Positions 52,140-64,000 of a stretch of 64,000 bases of DNA are shown here, in pieces. The notes under the pieces are model-generated. The model was not told where the DNA came from, made no database searches, and saw only the letters and a list, made by a program, of their open reading frames with translations. The position numbers were made by a program, and so were the translations under genes. The stretch is from Helianthus annuus (Eukaryota; Streptophyta; Magnoliopsida; Asterales; Asteraceae). How positions within the stretch are numbered: position 1 is the first letter of the stretch; the number at the start of each line of letters is the position of its first letter. The stretch lies in assembly GCF_002127325.2 (NCBI RefSeq), contig NC_035448.2, positions 122,284,031 through 122,348,030 of the forward strand, given 5' to 3'.

Positions 52140-52425
52140 TGGGTTAATATTTCATACTTTTCAGGTGGACTTTACGTGTGTTTATCATCTTTTGTGTGTG
52201 TATATATATGTGTTGCTTTAGGGGTTATAGCTGTGTCTATTCTACTATGTTAGTTTGTTACCACTTATTTTGTGATTGGTGGATTCCTATTGTTATATTT
52301 GTAGTTCGCATTGTTTGCTTGATGTTTGGTTTCAAGCCGGGGGTCTTCTTGGAACCGGCCTCTTTATCCATATAGATAGAGGTAAAGTTTGTCTATATCC
52401 CACCCTCCGTAGATCCAACCAATAA
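52140..52425 (+). mobile_element. Old LINE-derived retroposon tail
   Basis: A T-rich stretch is followed by AAGCCGGGGGTCTTCTTGGA and a degraded form of the module seen in R1. Ends are not resolvable. Confidence 0.5.
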
Positions 52426-53627
52426 CTTTACTATTTGTAAGACATATTTCATAATAGTCAAAATTAAAATATGGGTTATAATATGTTTTAATAGATGACA
52501 TGTTTGAGGCTTTCAATATGATCGAAACAGTATTATTTTTTATAACTGAAATGTTTATTATTAGGTTAAAACCGAAAAGTGAACCCAATAAAAGTTTGAA
52601 TATTTGGTTCGGTTTGTAACCGTAACTGATTTAGAAGTACATAAGCCTAATCAAAACCTCTCATCGGCCATCATTATTCGATTTCTCCATCGCCATTCGC
52701 TAAGACGCCAACTCGCCAGGGTTTTGCTTCAAGCGGCTCATTCAATTCCGAACTTTCGATATTGCTTCAATCGGTCGACGATTCATCTTCCCGCTCATGT
52801 GATCTTGATAGAACTAACTAAGTGTTTTTTTATTCATTGTTATTTGTTACATTTATATTTGTTATGTGTTCTATTTGGACGAAACCTCAGGGAAGAAAAC
52901 TGCACTTTACTCTAAAAACTAACACCCCTATCGCCACTTGCCTCTTTTGTTATATGACGCTGGATACTCGCTCGAAAAACGTTGGATGTTCGTTTGAATT
53001 TGGCTCAGCTGAAAAAACACTCGGTTCATTTCGATTCGTGAACAACCCTACCTGTAGTTGGTGGTGGTTAGTATAATTTGGGCGATGATTTTAAGGCGTC
53101 CTTACTGGTTATGCTTATTTGTTTCCTCCTTTTTTTTCCGAAAACTTTTAACAAATGGATGATGACATAGAAAGATATTTAGGGTGTGTGGTGTTACCAA
53201 GAAAAAAAAAAATACATATTGAAACATGTTGCTCGATAAATGACACGTTTCTAACCGTGGGTTGTAAATTACCTGAAGGATAACACGTTGATAACCCTGC
53301 AAGTTTGTATTTGTGATCGACCAAATATAAGAAGCAAACTGAGTAATAGCAATGTGAGGGAAAGTATATTTGCCAATTAATATAGGGGAAACTACAATAC
53401 AACCTCTGTATAATGTAATACTTAATAAATTAATAACCTTGATAAAATTAATAATTTGTCTGGTCTCAACCTGGGACCGGTACAAAATTGGACCCCAATC
53501 GGTAAATAATAAGATAATATTTTTTTTTTAAATCCCAATGTAAATATATTGTTCCCAGGTAAACTATAAATTCTAAAATATTACAAAATTCTAGGATTGT
53601 CTAGTAAAAAATGAATCTATAGTCACT
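52426..53627. other. Unassigned intergenic DNA
   Basis: Several short frames occur on both strands, none with family features. The part at about 53,390-53,515 resembles decayed dispersed repeats. No gene is supported. Confidence 0.45.
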
Positions 53628-54375
53628 TAGAGGGTGTTTGGGATTCCTTTTTTTCCACCTCCTTTTAACTTTTTAACTTTTATAAGTTAATAAGCTATGA
53701 CTATAGTGTTTGGCAAACCCACAAGTCCTTTTAGAACTTGTGGTTTGTATTGTAAAAAGGCAAATTTGAGAAGTCAAGATTTGTAACTTCTCAAGAAGCA
53801 AAAGGACTTTTGGAGAATTATGACCATTACACCTTCCGCCTCCAACAACATATATGCCGCCCTCTTTCATCAAACTCCTATTCATACATAAGTTTCGTCT
53901 TCTTCAATTCTACATTAAATTTAGCATTAAACTCCTACCCATACATAATTCAACACACATCCGCTTCTTCAATTCAACATTATCTGCATCGACTTCAGCC
54001 TCCTACCCCATTAATTCTGCATAAACATATTTCAACCAATCTGCATTAAACTCCTACCCATATTCCTCCAACACACATTGACTTCAACATGTGTCACAAC
54101 AATTTTGTGTTTTTGTCATTATGCATTAAATCTATTCACCAAACATCAAATTCAACATGTTCACCTGTTGCATTCGACACTTTTTAAAGAGATGTCCTTT
54201 TTGATTATTTTACATGAATAAGTTAAACCAAACACATTTTAAAAAACTACTTATTGGCTTATAAGATAACCCAAACACTTTTTTAGAAACTCATTTTCAA
54301 AAAGTCATAAGTTAATAAATGTTTTTTTTTTTTTTTGACAAAAAAAGTCATTTTCAACTTAAATAAACCCCTTAA
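53628..54375. mobile_element. Possible old MITE
   Basis: The left part reads AGAGGGTGTTTGGGATTCC and the right part ends AACTTAAATAAACCCCTTAA, with related AAGTTAATAAG words near both ends. The inverted ends are degenerate and no target duplication is clear. The middle has repeated AAACTCCTACCCATA phrases. Confidence 0.35.
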
Positions 54376-54618
54376 TTTTAAAAGTTTTCCATGATTATAA
54401 GGTTAATTTTTTGTTTTACTTTAATATAACCATCATAGTGAAATCCGTTTAAAATATATATTTTTATGCTGATAAAAATAATTAAATTATACTTTATGTG
54501 AAAAAAAAAACATAATAATAATGATTTAATATCCCTAAAATGATGATGTGGCAACGCGCCATATGGCCATTATATGTTGAATTAAAATTCTTAAAAGTTA
54601 TTCAAAAAATCGAAAGAT

Positions 54619-54625
54619 TATAAAA
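54619..54625 (+). promoter_or_regulatory. TATA box of the exon-array gene
   Basis: TATAAAA lies 40 bp before the start codon at 54,665, so the predicted 5' untranslated leader is very short. Confidence 0.55.
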
Positions 54626-54664
54626 GGAGCAAAGTGTTGGTTTAGACATAATTCGCAGTTAAGA

Positions 54665-57600
54665 ATGGCAGAAGAAAATGGTGATTCAGAAACCCTAACT
54701 GATGCTTCGTATCGTCTCCTTCAATCGTCACTCTCTCTGCAACTTTTCAAGGTATCCGTTTATTGCATTTGAATTCCGTTTCGTTTTCAGATGTTCGATT
54801 GCTGCTTGTTATGTTTTGATTTACTTGTATAAATGCGTGCCCTAATTTTAGCGGATTTACTTTGATGATTGATCGCTTGTCATTTTAGGTTGAATACACT
54901 ACTATAGAGTATAGACCTTATCTTATAATCAGTTCAAACGCAGATGATTGGCAGTTTCTTCGTTTTTGAAATTCGATGTAGTTTCTGTCACATGTTTGAT
55001 CGTTGATCGCTTATAATTTTAGGCTGAATAGATTGCTTTAGACCTGTTTACGATCTCATGATCAGATTAGAAGCTGATTCTGTTGCATATAGGTTTGATT
55101 ATTATTTGTAACTAATAATTAGATCTAGTTGTAGTAGTAATGATTGTGCATTTCTGTCACAGTTAAGTTTGATGGTTGATCACGTATAATTTTAGGTCGA
55201 ATACGTTACTTTAGATCTTGTTTCATAATCAGATCAAAAGCTGATGATTAGTGGTTTGTTTGTTTATGAAATTTGATGTAGTTTCTGTCACATTTAGGTG
55301 TCGTTATTATTTTTAACTGATTAGCTTTAATTGTAGTAGTAATGAATGATGATTGTGCATATCTGGCACATTTAAGTTTGATGGTTGATTACTTATAGTT
55401 TTAGACCTGTTTAGAATCTCATTATCGGATCTAATTAAACGCTCATGATTAACAGTCTCTGTGGATTCACGTTTAATTTTAGGTTTATAATCATTATTTT
55501 AACTAATTAGTTGTACGTGTAGTACTTATTGTGTTGACTTATGAAGTCAACTCAAGTTGCTCTTCACTTAAAAATTTGTTATGGTTGTTTCAGTTTTTTT
55601 TTTCTTCTCAAAACGAGTACGGTTACTAAAATATATTTGATAACAAGTATTGTGTTTGAAGTGATTATGGTGCCAAGTTGGTGACAATTTCAACTCAACT
55701 TTGTTCATTTGAAATACTAAATCTGATCATAAAAGTCAAAGCCCTTACCAGGGAGGGACTGCGTAGATGTAGATGGTTATCAGTTTTTAGATAATCAGAG
55801 ACTTTGTAGTACATTTTCAACTTGAAGTTTAAAGTGATCCGTTTTGTGAGATAATTTTGTGGACTAATTATCTGTTATATTGGTAGGGTTAGAAGCAGAC
55901 TGAGTATTATCAACACAGTCACGATTGAGTTATGGTGGTGGCGGTATTAATTTGTTTTATTTGTGGGGTTTGAAGGAGACTCTAGATCCATTGGTTATTA
56001 TCTCAAGCACTTGGATCCATCTTAGTGAAGCAGGGTCGATTTTAGTGGGGTGTGTGTGTGTGTGGTAGGGGGATGTTTCAGCCCTCAAAGTGCTCGACAC
56101 ATACTATATATACTTATGTAGAAGATGCAACTTTGCATTGTTAATTTTTGAATCGTGTTGTTTTGTTGATGATGTGTATTGCAACTCTTTTGCAGGAAGT
56201 CAGCCGCTCGCTAACTGGACTGAAATGTGGGAAAGCACTTGAACCCTTGACATTGTTAGAAGTTGCCAAAGGGCTGTCCTCACAACCTGATTTCTGTGTT
56301 CAGGTAGACCATAGTCACATGGAACGCGGTACGCTCCGGTACGTGGTACGAAAACGGGTACGCAGTTCGGGCCTTTTTAAAAATCGGTACGTTGGGGGGG
56401 TAGGTTCATTTGGGAACACTAATTCGGTACATGGTACGGTGTATCCTATGGCGTATCACCGTAGTTTGGTACACATATCATATATATAAAAAAATATAAA
56501 ATAGATCTTTCATTAAATTTTCAAAAACATAAATCAAAATTCAAAACTGACTGACTGAATTGAATTGAAATATTTTCTGTGTGCTAGATTGATTGTTACA
56601 ACATGTATTTAGAGTTAACATGGGAAAAAGTTATTGGGGGGGGAAAAACTGTTCAGTTACCTATAAAAAGCGGGAAAAAGTTAATGGAGGGAAAAACTCT
56701 TCAGGTGGCTGTACTGCCGGAACACCGGTACACTAAAAACGCGTTTCCTATTAATTAAAAACGTGTATTCACCGTTTGGAACACTACTATGGTACACAAT
56801 CGGGAACGGTCCAAATTAGCGATCCGGTACGCGTATCGGAGGCGATTGGGACGACTCTGTACCCCGATTCGGTACGGCGAATCTGGTACGAAATACAAGG
56901 GTCTTTTAGCGTTTCCTGTGACTATGAGGTAGACACTTATCTCTAATGGTATTGTTTCAGCCCTCCAAGTGCTCGACATATACTATATATACGTATGTAT
57001 CGATTACCAGAAGAAAAATGAAAGTGCCAACTAGTAAAGGAAAAAATCTAGTGGAATTTTGTAGAAGAAAATAAAGATTATATCTATTTGCATGAAAGAA
57101 ATAGATATGGAGTTCATTAAGCCTACATAATATGAATCAACCCTTTAAGAACTCTTCTAAAACATTATCAATCAGATTTATACCTATCTGCCATCAATAA
57201 CCATTACAAACAACAAATATAATGATTTAAATCCATAAGATTCTCATTCATTCATACGAGGTCTTTGATTAACAACCAAACAATCTTTTTCCTATGTACG
57301 TGCACAACTTGTGAGTTGAAATCGGTAATGACAATGAGGATATCTTGGTGCAACTTTATATTGTTGATTTTTGAATCGTGTTGTTTGGTGATGATGTGAA
57401 TTGCAAATCTTTATGCAGGAACTCAGTGGCTTGCTAATTACTCTGAATTGTGGAAAGGCACTTGATCCCTTGACATCAGTAGTAGTGGCCCAAGAGTTGA
57501 TCTCAGAACTTAATTACGATGTTCAGGTAGACACTTATTTCCAATGGTATTGTTTCAGCACTCCAAGTGCTTGACACATACTATATGTACTTGTGTATCG

Positions 57601-60600
57601 GTTATCAAAAGAAAATTTTGAATGTGCCTAATAGCAAAGGACATAAAAACTGGTGGATTTTTGTAGAAGAAAATAAATATTATATCTATTAGTGGAACAA
57701 GGTAGCATGAAAGAAATGAGTTGTGTTTATTGCTAATCATGTGACGTAACATTGACCAAAAGTCACCTGGATTGTCTTGGAAAGGTGCATTCAACCCATT
57801 AAGAACTCTTTTAAAACATTACAGACCATAAAATAGCCTGATTTAAATATGTGAGATTCTGATTCCTTCATACGAGATGTTTGTTAGTTGCCAAACAATC
57901 TTTTCCTATAAAATTAAATTTATAAGGCAGTCTTTTTCTCTAGCAGATAGTCTCAAGATAATAAGAAGCTAATTTTTTAATCGTGTTATTTTGTTAATGA
58001 TGTGATTTGCAATTCGTTTTGCAGGGAGTCATCAACTTGCTATTGGGACTGAATTGTGGAAAGGCACTTGAACCCTCGACATTAGTAGAAGTTGCCAAAG
58101 GGTTGTTTGTACTACTAAATTGCGATATTCAGGTAGACACTTATATCCCATGGTATTGTTTCAGCACTCCAAGTGCTCGACACATACTATATATACGTAT
58201 GTATGGTTACCAAAAGAAAAAGTTGAATGTCCCCATTAGCAAAGGACATAAAATCTAGAGGAATTTTGTAGATGAATATAAATATTATATCTATTTGTGG
58301 GAACAAGGTAGCATTACAGAAATGCGTTGTGTTTATTGCTAATCATCTGGAACCTAACAGATGGTCTCAAGATAAGTAAGAACAAAGGCTATATCTAGGC
58401 GCAACTTTGCATTGTTAATTTTTGAATCGTGTTAATGATGTGAATTGCAACTCTTTACAGGATGTCAGTGATTTGCTAATTGGACTGAATCATGGAAAGG
58501 CACTTGAACCCTCGACATTAGTACAAGTATCCAAAGCGTTGTTCTCAGAACTTGATTTTGATTATCAGGTAGACACTAATCTCCAATGGTATTGTTTGAT
58601 TGTTTCAACACTCCCAAATTCTCGACTCGAAAAAATTAAATTTAAAAGGCAGCCCTTTTCTCTAGAAGATAGTTCTAAGATAAGTAAGAATAAAGGGAAT
58701 ATCTTTAGGGGCAACTTTGCATTGCTAATTTTCGAATCATGTTGCTTGGTTAATGATGTGAGTTGCAACTCTTTTTGAAGGTAGTCGGCAACTTGCTACT
58801 TGGACTGACTTGCGGAAAGGCACTTGAACTCTCGCCATTAGTAGAAGTTGCCAAAGGGTTGGCCTCTGAACTTGATTTCGATCTCCAGGTAGGCACTTAT
58901 CTCTAATGGATGCTCGACACATACTATATATACGTATTTACCGATTACCAGAAGAAAAAAATGAATGTGCCAATTAGCCAAGGACATAAAATTGGTCGGA
59001 TTTTGTAGACGAAAATAAAAGATTATATATGTTGGAACAAGGTAGCATCTATCGAGCCGGGGGTCTCACTGGAAGCAGCCTCTCTATTCCTACGGAGTAG
59101 AGGTAAGGCTGTCTACATCTTACCCTCCTCAGACCCTACCTTAGCTTTGCTATTGGTGGGATTTACTGAGTATGATGATATGTGGGAACAAGGTATCTAT
59201 GCAGTTAATGCGGTAAAATATCGGATATCGGTCAAGGACCGATATTTGAAATATAGGTTATCTCGGTGAGATATCGGTGGGATATCGGTAATTTTAATAT
59301 AATGCAGAATTTATATATATAGCAATTTAACACCAATAATTCAGTGATATATCAGTGATATATCGGTGATATATTGGTTATATCGGTCAATATCGCCGAT
59401 AATATCGGTACCGATATTTAACACCATATTTTACGAAGGGACCGATATAACCGATATATCACCGATATTAACTGCATGTAGCATGAAAGAAATGAGTTGG
59501 TGTTTATTGCTAATCATTTGGAACCTAACATTAAACAAAACTCACCCGGATTGTCTTGAAAAAGAGCCATACATATGGAGTTCACTAAGCCTATGCAATA
59601 CTAAACAACCCCTTGAAACTTTTTTAAAACATTGTCAATCAGATTTAACTATCTTTCATCAATAACCATTAAGCATGATTAAAATTTATAAGAGTTTTAT
59701 TCATTCACACGAGGTGTTCAATTATTAGCCAAACCATAGTTGTTAAAAGCCATCGCCTCTTGCACCTAGGCCGATTTTTCAGACGAGGCGAGGTAGTTGC
59801 GCTTTAAGTCGAGGAAATTGCGCTTTAACTCTCCAGGTGATGGTTCAGGCGCACATTCTAGCAAGATTCCTAGATTCCGGAGAGTTTCCAGCTAAATTTC
59901 GACAAGATTCTAGCCAAATTTCTACTTTTAATCAAGGAAAACTACTTTTCTACACTAATACACTAATATTTTGGTACTAATTTTTAAGTCGAGGAAATTG
60001 CGCTTTAACTCTCCAGGTGATGGTTCAGGCGCACATTCTAGCAAGATTCCTAGATTCCGGAGAGTTTCCAGCTAAATTTCGACAAGATTCTAGCCAAATT
60101 TCTACTTTTAATCAAGGAAAACTACTTTTCTACACTAATACACTAATATTTTGGTACTAATTAGATGATATAAAGTGTTACATAATAGACTTTCTTTATT
60201 TTATTTGAAGAATAGTATTCTTTTTCTAATACATAATATATTTTTTAAATTTTTTCATTATGCGCTTTATTTTTCTTAGGCCCTCGCTTTTTTTGCGCTT
60301 TGCGCCTAGGCCCCAGGCAAGGCCTATGCGCCTTGAGTGCGCCTAGTGCCTTTAATAACTATGAGCCAAACAATCTTTTCCAATATATGTGCACAACTTG
60401 TGAGAATAAATTTGTATGGCAGTCTTTTCTAAAGCACATAGTCTTAAGATAACTAAGGACAAAGGGCATATCTAGGCGCAACTTTCTATTGTTGATTTTT
60501 TAACCGCGTTGTTTTGTTGACAATGTGAATTGCAACAGGAAGCGAGTGATTTGCTGTTTGGACTGAATGGTGGAAAAACATTGGAACCCTTGACAATAGT

Positions 60601-61495
60601 ACAAGTTGTCAAAGGGTTATCCTTAATATTTGATTTGGATGTCCAGGTAGACTCTTTTCTCCAATGGTATTGTTTCAGCCCTCCAAGTGCTCCACACACA
60701 CTATATAATTATATATACGCACGTATCTATTTCTTTGTGAGATGAAATTTATAAGGCAGCCCTTTTCTCTAGCACATAGTCTTAAGATAACCAAGGACAA
60801 AGAGCATATCTAGGTGCTACTTTATATTGTTGATTTTTGAATCGTGTTATTTTGTTGATGTGAATTGCAACTCTTTTCGCAGCACGTTAGCGGCTTGGCA
60901 ATTGAATTGAATTTAGGAAAAGCATTTAAACCCTCGGCATTAGTACAAGTTGCCAAAGGGTTGTCCTCAGAACTTTGCTTTGATGTCCAGGTAGGTAGAC
61001 ACTTATCTCCAATGGTATTGTTTCAGTCCTCTAAATCCTCCACGCATACTATACATACGTATGTATCAATAGGATTACCTGAAGAAAAAAATGAAAGTGT
61101 CAATTAGCAAAGGAATAAAATCTGGTGGAAATGATTATATCTTTTTGTGGGAACAAGGTAGCATAAAAGAAATGAGTTGGTGCTTATTACCTATTTGTCA
61201 AAAAAAAAAAAAAACTATTACAGACTATAAATATCATGATTAAATCTGTAAGATTCTCATTCATTCATACGACGTATTTGATTAATAGCCAAACAATCTT
61301 TTCTCGTTTTCATGCACAACTTGTGAGATTAAATCTATAAGGCAGCCCTTAACTCTAGCACATAGTCTTTAAGATAAGGACAAAGGGCATATCTAGGTGC
61401 AACCTTGCATTGTTGATTTTTGAATCGTGCCGTCTTGTTGATGATGTGAATTGCAACTCTTTTTACAGGAACTCACCCGTTTGCTAACTCGATAG
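54665..61495 (+). CDS. Tandem exon-array gene: seven 36-residue repeats, each one exon
   Basis: Exon 1 is 54,665-54,751 (29 codons, strong start context AAGAATGGC). Then come seven exons of exactly 108 nt: 56,196-56,303, 57,419-57,526, 58,025-58,132, 58,461-58,568, 58,781-58,888, 60,539-60,646 and 60,883-60,990. The last is 61,469-61,495 with TAG. All are phase 0, open, and bounded by AG and GT; donors are almost always CAG then GTAGAC. The product would be 289 aa. Each repeat follows the pattern LLxGLNCGKALEPSTLVEV, then AKGLSSELDFDVQ, likely two helices. Introns also resemble one another, so exon-intron units were duplicated. The acceptor at 60,538 has lost most of its pyrimidine tract. I do not recognise the family and assign no function. 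Confidence 0.75.
56310..56926. mobile_element. CATAGTT-type MITE M7, GGTACG interior
   Basis: The ends are CATAGTCACATGGAACGC and AGCGTTTCCTGTGACTATG. The 8-bp duplication AGGTAGAC is at 56,302-56,309 and 56,927-56,934. GGTACG and CGGTAC words recur near both ends. It sits six bases inside the intron after repeat exon 1, and the duplication itself copies the donor site. Confidence 0.9.
59050..59179 (+). mobile_element. Short LINE-derived retroposon in intron after repeat exon 5
   Basis: It has the module GAGCCGGGGGTCTCACTGGA through TGGTGGGATTTACTGAG with a GATGAT tail. The flanking intron sequence GGAACAAGGTAGCAT (left) is repeated at the right as GGAACAAGGTA, where M6 then interrupts it. 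Confidence 0.75.
59199..59476. mobile_element. CATAGTT-related MITE M6, CGATAT interior
   Basis: The ends are ATGCAGTTAAT and ATTAACTGCAT, and the interior is dominated by ATATCGG and CCGATAT words. The flanks match the interrupted intron sequence GGTAGCATG, but the left copy has changed and the exact duplication is unclear. Confidence 0.65.
59735..60363. mobile_element. CATAGTT-type MITE M5, GCGC-rich, with 180-bp internal duplication
   Basis: The ends are CATAGTTGTTAAAAGCC and GCCTTTAATAACTATG. The 8-bp duplication AGCCAAAC is at 59,727-59,734 and 60,364-60,371. Inside, 59,803-59,982 is repeated exactly as 59,983-60,162. Subterminal GCGCC and AGGCGC words are shared with M1. Confidence 0.9.
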
Positions 61496-62590
61496 AACTA
61501 GTAGCTTAACCAGCGCTGAGGCGGGTTTTGTCACATCAATCAAAAGTACTAATATTGCCACTGATTGAAATGGTACATGAGTGCATGTTTTGAACTTTTG
61601 CCCTTATGGATTAAAAGATCTAGCAAACTTTTAGAAAGAAATTTAACAACCTCTACAAAGTATTGTAAGCAGTAACCAGTTTGATTTGATGTCTTTCATT
61701 TTGGATCATATAACAATGTAAATAATATAAAGCAACCCAACTCAAATTTTACCACATCTGTTTACGTTGCAATGGCGGACACATAATTCTGCTGATCAGC
61801 GGCTGTAGCGTTTGCTTTGTACGATTTAAGATTTTAGAATTAGAACATCGTATAATCAACTTTATGGTGTATCGTCAAAGTTGACGCTAATTGCTAGTGC
61901 ATATATGCACCAACACAACCTTAAAATATATATTACAAATGTCCCCAAAGCCTAAAATAGCTTGTATGAGGCTATCTGCCTTTCCAAAATTGGTAGGAAA
62001 GTATTTTGAATTTCTGAAAAATAGTTTTATTACTTGTATGATAAGTGGTTTATATTTATTAAAAAGAAAAAAAAAAAGAACTTTCTTCTTCGTGTTGCTC
62101 GCACCATTTGATGAACCAGAACATGAATTTCATAAATGAGAATTTTGCATGAAAACATGCTCCAGCTCCATCACCTTTCATCTTCAACCTCATAATTTTC
62201 AAATATATTACTTGATCTTTTGTTTTATCAATTATACACACATATACTAAAAAAATTGTTTGCCCGTCATACGTGCGCCTCCAACAAATTTATTCATCTC
62301 CAATGCTAAATATGAACCAGGAAATGCCAGCTCACCAAATGCGTACCCTAGATGTGTACCATTGGGAATGGTCTAATACTAACTAAATTTAGAACTAAAT
62401 AAGTAATCAACGCCATAGGCAGATACTTTGAAGATGCCATGACAAGAAGCATATGCCTTACCTTCAACATACTAGCATTAGATAGGAACACATTGCCTAA
62501 TTCTGTCACAACTTTCTTACCATTTTACACAAAGTTTAATGGCTGAAACTAAGCCTTTCCTAACTATAGAACCATGACAACACCCTTCAG
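61496..62590. other. 3' flank of the exon-array gene
   Basis: Non-coding. The first few hundred bases are the likely 3' untranslated region; an AATAATATAAA stretch near 61,713-61,724 could serve polyadenylation. No other gene is supported. Confidence 0.45.
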
Positions 62591-62960
62591 TAGGGGTGTG
62601 AATTTCTGACACGACCCAAAAACACGATACGAACCTAACACGAAATTCGCGGGTTTAGGTTTAGTCTAAACGCAGGGGCGCAACTTTCAAGGAGCCCGGG
62701 AGGGGGGTGTGCCCCCCCCCCCCCCGAACTTTTCGTTCATTAGTGTTATGTATGTACGTTTCGTATAGAATTTTTTAGATATATACGTTTTCGACCCTTC
62801 GCTTTTATAAAAAAAATACTTATATAGCCCAAATAAAATATTTATATAGTCCAAATAATTATATTTGGGCCCAAATATTGTATTTGTAAACATGTTTGGA
62901 AGAACGTATTGTTTATAGCCCAATTGCCCAAATAACTATAGCTCAAATAGAAAGCCCACC
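62591..62960. mobile_element. Two transposon-like fragments
   Basis: GTAGGGGTGTGAATTTCTGA and CACGAC words at 62,591-62,680 resemble one end of a hAT-like MITE. Next to it 62,683-62,960 starts CAGGGGCGCAACTT and holds a run of 14 C. Neither has a matching second end that I could define. Confidence 0.35.
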
Positions 62961-64000
62961 TTATTAAAAAAACCCAAATTCGCTAAGTGGGGATTACGGC
63001 AGGAGAAATGAGAACAGAAGGGGAAAAAATTCGCTGCTGCTGGTGCCTGGTGATGGTTGCGTTGCTTGTTCGACTTCAAGTCTGTAATATATGTGATTCT
63101 TCTTCAATCTTTAAAAGGTATGTGTTTTTATTCTTTAGGTTTAATTTAGGGTTGCAATATATGTGTTAGGTTGAAATTGGGGCTGAATTTTTACCCTAAA
63201 CTTGTTGAATCTCAGAAAGTATCTAACCCTAGTATTCTAACACTAAAGACAAACTGACAACCTCTTACCTCACAATTATCGAGATTGGTAGAGCACTTAA
63301 CCCTAATCAAATCCTGAAAATCACTCTTATGGTGTCTACGTACGCCAGTAACCATAAACTAATAAAAAACACACAGTAGTTGATCTAACGTGAACCTATC
63401 ATATGAAAGACATTCAACAAGGAACATATGGAGTAATTATCAATCAAAGAACAAGTTTAAGCACACATATACGAAAGATCATGAAAATCAAAGTTGTCTA
63501 CTTTATTATCAATCCATAATTAAAATCCATAAACCAAATAGAAAATAGTCAAACATAACGTGTATTCATCTTAACCTCGGCAGTGTATAATGTTTTAGCC
63601 TAACATGGTTCTAAAAACATAAACACTCATCTTCTCAAAACAAGGAAACATGATGAAAATCAAAAGCAATAATAGAAACACGAAACCGAAGGTGAAAACA
63701 CCCAATAATCTTGATCCACACGCTTAAAATCTTCAACTCTATGCTCCCAAAATCACTTCTTGATAAGCTTAATTCGTCCTAGGGTTGTAGAATTTCGACC
63801 CCAATTGTTATATCGGTAATGAGAGTTGTATTATGATTAAAAAATGAAAATCTTGTCCCCAAATGAATAATTCTGCGATCATAGGCACGTCGCATTGCGC
63901 GAGAGGTATTCCTCTTCCGTCTCGCGTCGCACGAGACCACTAAAGTCAAAACGGGTCAATACACTCCTCACGTCACGCGAGGGGGCTTCTCTTTCCCTGT
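62961..64000. other. Unassigned intergenic DNA at right edge
   Basis: No gene, RNA or repeat that I can support. A GCGCGAG/CTCGCGT-rich patch lies at about 63,885-63,985. Confidence 0.45.

Noticed and set aside
53102..53485. A 127-codon minus-strand frame
   Set aside because: No recognisable domain, biased composition over AT-rich repeats, and no splice or start support.
59199..59476. A clean 8-bp duplication around M6
   Set aside because: The left flank (GGTATCT) and right flank (GTAGCATG) cannot be matched without extra changes, so I did not claim one.
54665..61495. Resemblance of the 36-residue repeat to the MOZART1/GIP helix pattern
   Set aside because: Only a few spaced Leu, Pro and Lys positions agree and the order of helices does not; not enough to name a family.

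Overview
This is a plant nuclear genome window. Spliced genes with GT-AG introns, plant Ty3/gypsy and LINE retroelements, MITEs and AT-rich intergenic DNA all point to a eudicot. The style of the chromovirus and Tat LTRs reminds me of Asteraceae, but that last step is recollection, not proof.

Bases 1-40,053 are one nested stack of LTR retrotransposons. The outermost element C (Tat lineage) shows only its 3' LTR (39,313-40,053) and 263 bp before it. Element A (Tat, 3' LTR 38,333-39,049) sits in C and its 5' part lies beyond the left edge. Four insertions cut A, each with a 5-bp target duplication I could read on both sides: chromovirus T1 (1,092-10,854, minus, TSD AAACT), a solo chromovirus LTR S (12,832-15,701, TSD GTTCA), Tat element B (16,795-27,224, TSD ATTGT) and chromovirus T2 (27,779-37,777, minus, TSD ATACG). 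B landed in a member of its own family. LTR comparison gives the order: T1 about 2% diverged, B two differences in 718 bp, T2 one difference noticed in 2,466 bp. T2 has an open polyprotein frame if a 99-bp gag intron is spliced. B has a broken pol, yet carries an intact four-exon antisense gene.

Bases 40,054-44,400 are a transition zone: an AAC/AAT microsatellite, an LTR-like remnant, a fragment of a Ulp1-like peptidase, and a small TRIM-like LTR element.

Bases 44,616-61,495 hold two host genes. The first, on the minus strand, has six exons and encodes a 197-aa four-helix membrane protein. Its introns are swollen by MITEs and LINE pieces. The second, on the plus strand, is the most unusual feature here. 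A 29-codon first exon is followed by seven tandem 108-nt exons, each phase 0 and each encoding a 36-residue repeat, then a short terminal exon with the stop. The introns between the repeats are also related, so whole exon-intron units have been duplicated.

Through both genes runs a group of MITEs with CATAGTT-like ends and 8-bp target duplications. They share termini, but each subfamily has its own internal motif array. Bases 61,496-64,000 are mostly unassigned AT-rich DNA with two transposon-like fragments.
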